Assembly (NCBI RefSeq): GCF_002440635.1
Contig: NZ_DJUW01000026.1
Span: forward strand, 178,176 to 242,175
DNA length: 64,000 nucleotides
Reading direction: 5' to 3'
DNA from: Novosphingobium sp. UBA6272
Lineage (GTDB): Bacteria; Pseudomonadota; Alphaproteobacteria; Sphingomonadales; Sphingomonadaceae
In this document: positions 34,998 through 41,761 of the stretch, piece by piece
Position numbering within the stretch: position 1 is the stretch's first letter
How the letters are laid out: each line of letters starts with the position of its first letter
Translations under genes and position numbers: made by a program
Notes under the pieces: generated by a model
Database searches by the model: none
Told to the model about the DNA's origin: nothing
The model's input: only the letters and a program-made list of their open reading frames with translations

Positions 34998-37900
34998 TCA
35001 GTGGCTATAATAGTCCTGCAATGATCGCACTTCAAGGCTGGTGTGCCGCAATGCAGCAATCGCCTGCGCCGCCGCGACCGAAGCGGCCGCGGTGGTATAG
35101 TACGGAACCTTGCCCGTCAGCGCCGAAGCGCGGATCGATTGCGAGTCCTTGTGGCTCTGCCAGCCCTCGGTGGTGTTGAAGATCAGCGCCACTTCGCCAT
35201 CGATGATCCGGTCAACGATATGCGGGCGGCCTTCGGCCACCTTGTTGACCCGTTCGACCGGCAGACCGGCCTCTTCAAGATAGCGCTGGGTCCCGCCTGT
35301 GGCGATAATGGTGAAGCCGAGTTCGACCAGCTGGCTGACCGCCGGCAGGATCACCTGCTTGTCACTGTCCTTGACCGAGACGAACACCACCCCGCCATCG
35401 GGCAGGCGGGTGCCGGCGCCGAGCTGGCTCTTGGCGAAGGCCACCGCAAAGGTATCGTCGATCCCCATCACCTCGCCGGTCGATTTCATCTCCGGCGAAA
35501 GCACCGGATCGACCCCGGGGAAGCGGGCAAACGGGAACACCGCTTCCTTGACCGCCATGTAATCGAACTCGCGCTTGAACGGCGGGAAGGTGCTGAGCTT
35601 CTCCCCGGCCATCACCCGCGCCGCGATCTTGGCCACCGGCTGGCCGATCGCCTTGGCGACGAACGGCACGGTCCGGCTGGCGCGCGGGTTGACCTCGATC
35701 AGGAAGACTTCGCCGTCCTTGACCGCAAACTGGATGTTCATCAGCCCCTTGACGCCCAGCGCCAGCGCCAGTGCCTCGGCCTGGCGCTCCATCTCGGCGA
35801 TGATCTCGGCCGGGAGGCTATAAGGTGGCAGGGTGCAGGCGGAATCGCCGGAATGGATCCCGGCTTCCTCGATGTGCTGCATCACCCCGGCAACCACGAC
35901 CTGATCCCCGTCGCACAGCGCATCGACATCGCATTCGATCGCATCGCGCAGGTACTGGTCAATCAGCACCGGGCTGTCGCCCGAAACCGAGACCGCCGTA
36001 TTGATGTAATTGTCGAGCTGCGCCTCGCTGTCGACGATTTCCATCGCCCGACCGCCGAGCACATAGCTGGGCCGCATCAGCACCGGATAGCCTATCCGAT
36101 TGGCCACCGCGACTGCCTCGTCGCGGCTACGGGCGATGCCGTTTGCGGGCTGCTTCAGGCCGAGCTTGTTGACCAGCGCGGCAAACCGTTCGCGGTCTTC
36201 GGCGAGGTCGATTGCATCGGGCGAGGTGCCGAGGATCGGGATCCCGGCATCTTCCAGCACCTGCGCCAGCTTGAGCGGGGTCTGCCCGCCGAACTGCACG
36301 ATCACTCCCACCAGAGTACCGTTCTGCTGCTCTACCCGCAGGATTTCCAGCACGTCCTCGCCGGTCAGCGGCTCGAAATAGAGCCGGTCGGAGGTGTCAT
36401 AATCGGTGCTGACCGTTTCCGGGTTGCAGTTGATCATGATGGTTTCATAGCCCGCCTCTTCCAGCGCGAAGCAGGCGTGGCAGCAGCAGTAGTCGAACTC
36501 GATCCCCTGCCCGATCCGGTTGGCTCCGCCGCCCAGGATCACGATCTTCTGGCGGTCGCTCGGCGCGGCTTCGCACTCCGGCGCGCCGAACAGCGGGCCT
36601 TCGTAGGTCGAGTACATGTACGGCGTCACCGCCTCGAACTCGGCGGCGCAGCTGTCGATCCGCTTGAATACCGGGTAGACGCCGAGTTTGGTGCGCAGCG
36701 CGCGGACCTCTTCCTCGGTGGTCGCCCCGGCCATCGCCCGCAGCGCATCGTGGAGCAGGCCCGAGCGCCGCGCGGCCAGCGTTTCGCCCAGCCCGCCGGC
36801 AACATGGACTCCGCGTACCGCCAAAATCGCCAGGCGCTTGTCGGAAAAGCCCATCGCCTTCAGCCGCCGCAGCCCGGCCGCATCGTTGGGCAGGCCGTTC
36901 TCCATGATCGCCTCTTCCTCGGCGATGATCTCGGCGATGTGGCGCAGGAACCAGGGATCGAAATGGGTGATCGCCTGGACTTCCTCAATCGTGAAGCCTT
37001 CGCGGAAGGCCTGGGCCACGATCAGGATCCGGTCGGGCGTCTGCTTTGACAGCGCCTCGACCACGGCCTCGCGCCCGCGGCCTTCCAGCCACAGCACGCG
37101 GTTGAACCCGTCGAGCCCGGTTTCCAGCCCGCGCAGCGCCTTCTGGACCGATTCCTTGAAGTTGCGGCCGATCGCCATCACCTCGCCGACCGATTTCATC
37201 GCGGTGGAAAGCAGCGGCTCCGATCCCTTGAACTTCTCGAAAGCGAAGCGCGGGATCTTGGTGACGACATAGTCGATCGTCGGCTCGAAGCTTGCCGGGG
37301 TCGCCCCGGTGATCTCGTTGGTGATCTCGTCGAGCGTATAGCCGACCGCCAGCTTGGCCGCGACCCGGGCGATCGGAAAGCCGGTGGCCTTCGATGCCAG
37401 CGCCGAACTGCGCGAAACACGCGGGTTCATCTCGATCACGATCAGCCGGCCGTCTTTGGGATTGACCGCGAACTGTACGTTCGAACCGCCTGTTTCGACG
37501 CCGATTTCCCGCAGGACCGCGATCGATGCGTTACGCATGATCTGGTATTCCTTGTCGGTCAGCGTCAACGCCGGGGCGACGGTGATCGAATCCCCGGTAT
37601 GGACCCCCATCGGGTCGAGGTTCTCGATCGAGCAGATGATTATGCAGTTGTCGTTGCGGTCGCGGACGACCTCCATCTCGTACTCTTTCCAGCCGAGCAG
37701 CGATTCCTCGATCAGCACTTCGGTGGTGGGCGAGGCATCGAGCCCGGTGCGGACGATATGCTCGAATTCGGCCTTGTTGTAGGCCACGCCGCCGCCCGTG
37801 CCGCCGAGGGTAAAGCTGGGGCGGATGATCGCCGGCAGGCCGGTGCGTTCGAGCACCGCAAAGGCCTCGTCGACGTTGTGGGCAATGCCGCTGCGCGCCG

Positions 37901-38327
37901 ATTCCAGCCCGATCTTGGTCATCGCTTCGCGGAACCGCATCCGGTCCTCGGCCTTGTCGATCGCATCGGCATCGGCGCCGATCATCTTGACCCCGTACTT
38001 CTCCAGCGTGCCATCGTTGAACAGCGCCAGCGCGGTGTTCAGCGCGGTCTGCCCGCCCATCGTCGGCAGCACCGCATCGGGGCGCTCCTTCTCGATGATC
38101 CGGGCAACGATCTCGGGCGTGATCGGCTCGACATAGGTCGCGTCGGCCATGTCCGGATCGGTCATGATCGTGGCGGGGTTGGAGTTGACCAGGACCACCC
38201 GGTACCCCTCTTCCTTCAGCGCCTTGATCGCCTGGGTTCCGGAATAGTCAAACTCGCAAGCCTGGCCGATGATGATCGGGCCAGCGCCGATGACGAGGAT
38301 CGAGGAGATGTCAGTGCGTTTGGGCAT
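34998..38327 (-). CDS. carB: Carbamoyl-phosphate synthase large subunit
   Basis: Makes carbamoyl phosphate for arginine and pyrimidine synthesis with CarA. The 1109-residue protein has two ATP-grasp halves (GGQTALNTAL, then GQTPLKLAQVL in the second) and a C-terminal MGS-like allosteric domain (from about residue 950). The N-terminal MPKRTDISSILVIGAGPIIIGQ is typical. The sequence 5' of its start is no longer the carA side but inserted DNA, and the ATG has only a weak ribosome-binding site (AGTAGAG). A second, altered copy of its first 12 codons lies at 38983-39019. Confidence 0.97.
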   Translation of the reverse strand: MPKRTDISSILVIGAGPIIIGQACEFDYSGTQAIKALKEEGYRVVLVNSNPATIMTDPDMADATYVEPITPEIVARIIEKERPDAVLPTMGGQTALNTALALFNDGTLEKYGVKMIGADADAIDKAEDRMRFREAMTKIGLESARSGIAHNVDEAFAVLERTGLPAIIRPSFTLGGTGGGVAYNKAEFEHIVRTGLDASPTTEVLIEESLLGWKEYEMEVVRDRNDNCIIICSIENLDPMGVHTGDSITVAPALTLTDKEYQIMRNASIAVLREIGVETGGSNVQFAVNPKDGRLIVIEMNPRVSRSSALASKATGFPIARVAAKLAVGYTLDEITNEITGATPASFEPTIDYVVTKIPRFAFEKFKGSEPLLSTAMKSVGEVMAIGRNFKESVQKALRGLETGLDGFNRVLWLEGRGREAVVEALSKQTPDRILIVAQAFREGFTIEEVQAITHFDPWFLRHIAEIIAEEEAIMENGLPNDAAGLRRLKAMGFSDKRLAILAVRGVHVAGGLGETLAARRSGLLHDALRAMAGATTEEEVRALRTKLGVYPVFKRIDSCAAEFEAVTPYMYSTYEGPLFGAPECEAAPSDRQKIVILGGGANRIGQGIEFDYCCCHACFALEEAGYETIMINCNPETVSTDYDTSDRLYFEPLTGEDVLEILRVEQQNGTLVGVIVQFGGQTPLKLAQVLEDAGIPILGTSPDAIDLAEDRERFAALVNKLGLKQPANGIARSRDEAVAVANRIGYPVLMRPSYVLGGRAMEIVDSEAQLDNYINTAVSVSGDSPVLIDQYLRDAIECDVDALCDGDQVVVAGVMQHIEEAGIHSGDSACTLPPYSLPAEIIAEMERQAEALALALGVKGLMNIQFAVKDGEVFLIEVNPRASRTVPFVAKAIGQPVAKIAARVMAGEKLSTFPPFKREFDYMAVKEAVFPFARFPGVDPVLSPEMKSTGEVMGIDDTFAVAFAKSQLGAGTRLPDGGVVFVSVKDSDKQVILPAVSQLVELGFTIIATGGTQRYLEEAGLPVERVNKVAEGRPHIVDRIIDGEVALIFNTTEGWQSHKDSQSIRASALTGKVPYYTTAAASVAAAQAIAALRHTSLEVRSLQDYYSH
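38291..38327 (-). repeat. 5' end of carB, functional copy of a 37-nt duplication
   Basis: The first 37 nt of carB match 38983-39019 at 34 positions, in the same orientation. The duplicated segments bracket the DUF559 cassette and its hairpins, as target-site duplication would. The real carB start is at 38327. Confidence 0.8.
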
Positions 38328-38359
38328 TTAGCTCTACTTTGCTAATTGAACTGCGAAAG

Positions 38360-38397
38360 CCCTTCCCCCTGGGGAAGGGTTGGGATGGGGGTTCGGC
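38360..38397. repeat. Hairpin-plus-tail repeat, family 2, left outer copy
   Basis: Hairpin CCCTTCCCC-CT-GGGGAAGGG (38360-38379) followed by a tail that reads TTGGGATGGGGGTTCGGC. It is the inverted counterpart of the copy at 38941-38979 (one indel, one mismatch). The hairpin is outward and the tail points towards the nuclease gene. Confidence 0.85.
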
Positions 38398-38429
38398 GCT
38401 TGCTTGAAAGGTGAGAGCCCCCACCCCCA

Positions 38430-38449
38430 CCCCTCCCCTCGGGGAGGGG
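38430..38449. repeat. Hairpin repeat, family 2, left inner copy
   Basis: CCCCTCCCC-TC-GGGGAGGGG, a 9-bp perfect stem, with a tail GAGCCCCCACCCCCACC on its left (38415-38431). It directly precedes the ribosome-binding site of the DUF559 gene. With the left outer copy it forms a head-to-head pair like BIME elements. Confidence 0.8.
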
Positions 38450-38468
38450 AGCTTGAAGGAGAGTTTGA

Positions 38469-38822
38469 GTGGCTGAGAAGCGCTTGACCGGCATCGCGCG
38501 CAAGCTGCGGCGCGACATGACCGATGCCGAACGGCGATTGTGGACGCACCTGCGCGCCAGTCAGCTTGAAGGGGTGAAATTCACGCGGCAATATCCGATC
38601 GGCGACTTCGTGGTCGATTTCGCCTGCCGCTCCGCCAGGCTGGCCATCGAGCTCGACGGCGGCCAGCATGCCGACAACCCCGCCGACGATGCCCGCACGC
38701 AGGTGATCGAGGCGCACGGCTACCGGGTAATCCGCTTCTGGAACAACGATGTCCTGCAGAACACCGACGGCGTGCTGATCGCGATCCTCGAAGAACTGAA
38801 GATCGCTAGAAATCGCACTTGA
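38469..38822 (+). CDS. DUF559 (PD-(D/E)XK, Vsr-like) endonuclease
   Basis: A 117-residue solo nuclease domain. Conserved residues: the core Asp50 in FVVDFAC, Glu61-Leu-Asp63 in AIELDGGQH, Gln66 and His67, then the helical HGYRVIRFWNNDVLQN segment typical of DUF559 and Vsr-like nucleases. GTG start with AAGGAG 7 nt upstream. It lies alone in the carA-carB gap, opposite in strand to carAB, between head-to-head hairpin repeats. Whether it cuts, and at what DNA, is unknown. Confidence 0.87.
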   Translation: MAEKRLTGIARKLRRDMTDAERRLWTHLRASQLEGVKFTRQYPIGDFVVDFACRSARLAIELDGGQHADNPADDARTQVIEAHGYRVIRFWNNDVLQNTDGVLIAILEELKIARNRT

Positions 38823-38846
38823 GCCCCCAGCTTTGACGCAACCATA

Positions 38847-38905
38847 GCCCCTTTCCTTGAGGGGGAGCGAAGCTGGCGCGAAGCGCCAACGGGTTGGGGA
38901 TGGGT
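38847..38905. repeat. Degenerate hairpin repeat, family 2, right inner copy
   Basis: A weaker hairpin (CCCCTTTCCTTGAGGGGG) is followed by a second hairpin (TGGCGC-GAA-GCGCCA) and a GGGTTGGGGATGGGTG tail. It mirrors the left inner copy and starts 24 nt after the nuclease stop. Confidence 0.6.
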
Positions 38906-38940
38906 GTACCACGCCGGACTGGCAGCGCTGCCCCTTCACC

Positions 38941-38979
38941 GCCGAACCCCCATCCCCAACCCTTCCCCAAGGGGAAGGG
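38941..38979. repeat. Hairpin-plus-tail repeat, family 2, right outer copy
   Basis: GCCGAACCCCCATCCCCAA tail followed by the hairpin CCCTTCCCC-AA-GGGGAAGGG (38960-38979). It is the inverted partner of 38360-38397. Confidence 0.85.
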
Positions 38980-38982
38980 AGC

Positions 38983-39019
38983 TGACGAGGTTCGAGGATA
39001 TGTCAGTGCATTTGGGCAT
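38983..39019 (-). pseudogene. Duplicated 5' fragment of carB
   Basis: Reading on the minus strand from 39019 gives MPKCTDISSNLV, against MPKRTDISSILV for carB, after which the reading frame runs into the family-2 repeat and stops at 38936. It begins 6 nt after the stop of the unknown gene at 39026. This probably marks the ancestral carB start, now separated from its gene by about 690 nt of inserted DNA. Confidence 0.8.
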
Positions 39020-39025
39020 GTAAGG

Positions 39026-39745
39026 TCACTTATAGAGGTCGATAAGGGCTACAAAAAGGGCGGCGACTCCCGCTAGGGCAGCCACCCTTTGCACGATCTG
39101 CCAGATCAAGTCCGCAGGAGGGTCTGGCGCATCAGCAAGAGCATGTATTGCCAAGACATATGCTCTCGCCTGAGATTTCTCTTGATTGCTAATGTTCGAT
39201 TTCTCAACGGCATCATCGACGACGGAAAGGGCCATCCTCAGCCTAACCAGTGCCTCTCCGCTTAACGTCCCTTCAGTTTGAAGGCCGGTCCACGATGCGC
39301 TGTTGACCTTCAGTTCAGGATGACGCTCATCGTCTAGTGGCGGTTCAACATCCATCCAGCGGAAGCTACTTTGTGGACTATCGACGCCAATATCGACAAG
39401 GAACTGTGCCCCGTCTGGCGGTACCCTTGCTTTTGAATAACTCCAGTCGGCATCCCTTGGTCCCAATTTTTTCTCAACGCTGTGTCCATCTCGAATTAAC
39501 AAGGTTGCCTCGCGTATTCCATCTTCAGTAAGGCCGATTGCGATACTCTTATTTCGATCATCATAGATCGATGGTCTTACGTACCCGTAGTCCAAAGAGC
39601 TTTGAATCAATCTATCTAGTTCATCACCAAACATAAACGAGTCACGAAGAACGCTGACTGCGACACTCCGCTGATCAGACTGTCCCTGTTCATATAGCAT
39701 CGCTACCAGTAGTTCACGGACGGCAATGCTGGACTCCCTATTCAC
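39026..39745 (-). CDS. Unknown protein with C-terminal membrane anchor, between carA and carB
   Basis: The 239-residue product starts with GTG overlapping the carA stop (GTGA), so it is coupled to carA. The N-terminal 120 residues could be a winged-helix-like fold (ELLVAMLYEQGQ, then GLTEDGIREATLLIRDG). The middle is acidic (DVEPPLDDERHPELK) and the last 35 residues contain a hydrophobic segment (VQRVAALAGVAALFVALIDLYK). The DNA is visibly poorer in GC than neighbouring genes. I do not recognise a family; it may be cargo that entered the carAB operon. Confidence 0.7.
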   Translation of the reverse strand: MNRESSIAVRELLVAMLYEQGQSDQRSVAVSVLRDSFMFGDELDRLIQSSLDYGYVRPSIYDDRNKSIAIGLTEDGIREATLLIRDGHSVEKKLGPRDADWSYSKARVPPDGAQFLVDIGVDSPQSSFRWMDVEPPLDDERHPELKVNSASWTGLQTEGTLSGEALVRLRMALSVVDDAVEKSNISNQEKSQARAYVLAIHALADAPDPPADLIWQIVQRVAALAGVAALFVALIDLYK

Positions 39746-40929
39746 CCCAACATCCCCACAAACCGCTCAAACAGATAGAACGAGTCCATCGGCCCCGGGC
39801 TCGCTTCCGGGTGATACTGCACCCCGAAGGCCTTCTTGCCCTTGATCGCGATGCCGCAGTTGCTGCCGTCGAACAGCGAAACGTGGGTCTCCACCACGCC
39901 GTCGGGGAGGCTCGCATTATCGACCGCGAAGCCGTGGTTCATGCTGGTAATCTCCACCACGCCATCTTCCAGCCGCTTGACCGGGTGGTTGGCGCCGCGG
40001 TGGCCCTGGTGCATCTTGGTGGTCTTGGCCCCGGCGGCGAGCGCCAGCATCTGGTGGCCGAGGCAGATCCCGAAGACCGGAATGTCGCGTTCGAGCAGGC
40101 CCTGGATCACCGGCACGGCATAGGTGCCCGTCGCAGCCGGATCGCCCGGACCGTTGGAGAGGAACACGCCCGCCGGCTTCAGCGCCAGCACTTCGTCCAG
40201 CCCGGTATTGCCCGGCACCACGGTCACCTGCGCCCCGGCATGGTCAAGGCTGCGGAAGATGTTGTCCTTGGCCCCGAAATCCAGCGCCACCACGTGCGGT
40301 GCTTCGACAAGCTCAGCATGAGCGCGTTTCCAGCGAGAACGGGCATAGCCCTTGCCCAGCGCCCATGTGCCGCCTTCCCAGTCCTGCTGGGCCGAGCGTG
40401 AGACCACGCGGGCGAGGTCCATCCCTTCCAGCCCCGGCCATTCCTGCGCGCGCTTCAGCAGTGCGGGAATGTCGAACCGGCCATCGGCACTGTGCGCAAT
40501 CACCGCGTTGGGTGCGCCCGACAGGCGGATCCGGCGGGTCAGCGCGCGGGTGTCGATCCCGGCCAGGCCGATCTTGCCCTTGGCCGCCAGCCAATCGCCA
40601 AAGGTGCCGGCGGCGCGGAAGTTGCTCGGTGCGGTAACGTCTTCGCGGACCACGCAGCCGATCGCGCCATCGACGTGGCTTTCAACGTCTTCCTCGTTCA
40701 CGCCGACATTGCCGATGTGCGGGAAAGTGAAGGTGACGACCTGCCCGGCATAGGAGGGATCGGTCATGATCTCCTCATAGCCGGTCATCGAGGTGTTGAA
40801 ACAGACTTCGCCCACCGCAGCGCCTTCCGCGCCAAAGCCCTTGCCCCAGGCGACGTGCCCATCGGCGAGCACGAGGACTCCCGTCGCGCCAGCTGGTTGC
40901 TGCGCGTGCGAGGTGGCGGCGTCGGCCAT
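39742..40929 (-). CDS. carA: Carbamoyl-phosphate synthase small subunit
   Basis: Glutaminase subunit that supplies ammonia to CarB. In-frame codons extend to 41007, but the Met at 40929 gives a family-length 395-residue protein (MADAATSHAQQPAGATGVLV). The GATase-1 domain has the nucleophile in GICLGHQML and the His-Glu pair in QYHPEASPGP. Between the N-terminal and GATase domains is a repeat-derived stretch, AHAELVEA (203-210). The carB gene is no longer directly next to it. Confidence 0.95.
   Translation of the reverse strand: MADAATSHAQQPAGATGVLVLADGHVAWGKGFGAEGAAVGEVCFNTSMTGYEEIMTDPSYAGQVVTFTFPHIGNVGVNEEDVESHVDGAIGCVVREDVTAPSNFRAAGTFGDWLAAKGKIGLAGIDTRALTRRIRLSGAPNAVIAHSADGRFDIPALLKRAQEWPGLEGMDLARVVSRSAQQDWEGGTWALGKGYARSRWKRAHAELVEAPHVVALDFGAKDNIFRSLDHAGAQVTVVPGNTGLDEVLALKPAGVFLSNGPGDPAATGTYAVPVIQGLLERDIPVFGICLGHQMLALAAGAKTTKMHQGHRGANHPVKRLEDGVVEITSMNHGFAVDNASLPDGVVETHVSLFDGSNCGIAIKGKKAFGVQYHPEASPGPMDSFYLFERFVGMLG
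40301..40323. repeat. Family-1 palindromic repeat fragment inside carA
   Basis: GCTTCGACAAGCTCAGC (40301-40317) is identical to the arm of the 82-bp element at 61880 and to the GIY-YIG repeat core. On the minus strand it encodes AHAELVEA, in frame, in the variable inter-domain linker of CarA. Confidence 0.75.
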
Positions 40930-41077
40930 GAAGGGGCGCTCCGTTTGGTTGGTTTCCAGCAATGTCGCTAAGGCACCGCCGCTAGACCCCATGCCCCCCA
41001 CCGTCAACCTATGAAAACCGGATTCTTTGGGCTAGGTTCCAACTTTCCCCAACTGCAAACCTATTCGAAGGAAAACC

Positions 41078-41530
41078 ATGCTCCGCGACTCGATCAAGTC
41101 TGCGCAGGTCGCTGCGATGAAGGCCGGCGACAAATCGCGCCTCGCCGCCGTGCGCCTCATCCTGGCCAAGCTGAAGGACAAGGATATCGAACTGCGCACC
41201 GCCGCCGCTGTGCCCGATGACGACGTGCTGGTGGTCGATGTCCTCCAGAAAATGGCCAAGCAGCGCCGCGAATCGATCACGCTTTACGAACAGGGCGGGC
41301 GCCAGGAACTGGCCGAGGTCGAAAAGGCCGAACTGGCGGTGATCGAGGAATTCCTGCCCCAGCAGATGGGCGAAGACGAGGTAAAGGCCGCAATCGCCAG
41401 CATCATCGCCGAAGTGGGCGCCGAGGGCATGAAGGACATGGGCAAGGTCGTCGGCGCGCTGAAAGCCAAGCATGGCAGCCAGATCGACATGGGCAAGGCC
41501 AGCGGGCTGGTGAAGGGGGCGCTGAGCTGA
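41078..41530 (+). CDS. GatB/YqeY domain protein
   Basis: The 150-residue protein matches the YqeY family (a helical domain related to the tail of GatB): MLRDSIKSAQVAAMKAGDKSRLAAVRLILAKLK at the start and IEEFLPQQMGEDEVKAAI near residue 87. It probably has a tRNA-related role. It sits between carA (divergent) and dnaG, with a non-coding repeat unit after it. In many genomes yqeY precedes dnaG-rpoD. Confidence 0.93.
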   Translation: MLRDSIKSAQVAAMKAGDKSRLAAVRLILAKLKDKDIELRTAAAVPDDDVLVVDVLQKMAKQRRESITLYEQGGRQELAEVEKAELAVIEEFLPQQMGEDEVKAAIASIIAEVGAEGMKDMGKVVGALKAKHGSQIDMGKASGLVKGALS

Positions 41531-41547
41531 GGCTCGGGATCGATATT

Positions 41548-41695
41548 CTCTCGCAAAGGCGCAAAGGCGCAACGATGTTCCTCAAGCCGCAGGCTTGCGA
41601 TTGATCTTAACGGCTCGGCCAAGCGCGACGGCAAATCGGGAATGCGGCTTCGCCACCTTGCGCGACATCTTAGCGCCTTTGCGCCTTTGCGAGAG
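41548..41695. repeat. 148-bp non-coding unit with 23-bp perfect inverted ends, family 3
   Basis: CTCTCGCAAAGGCGCAAAGG begins the left arm (41548-41570) and its exact complement ends at 41695 (41673-41695). The 102-nt interior has a small hairpin (CAAGCC/GGCTTG) and no ORF. The whole gap to dnaG is 231 nt. The structure resembles a miniature, gene-free copy of a mobile unit. Confidence 0.8.
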
Positions 41696-41761
41696 CAATT
41701 ATCAGCCTCGATTTCCCCGCCCACCGCTCGACTTATCGCCCAACACGCGCAATAGAAGACC

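Noticed and set aside
35043..37049. A 668-codon plus-strand frame opposite carB
   Set aside because: carB is unambiguous; this frame is its shadow.
38330..38460. CRISPR-like array in the repeat-rich carB upstream region
   Set aside because: The repeats are few, inverted and hairpin-forming, with no spacers of regular size and no cas genes.
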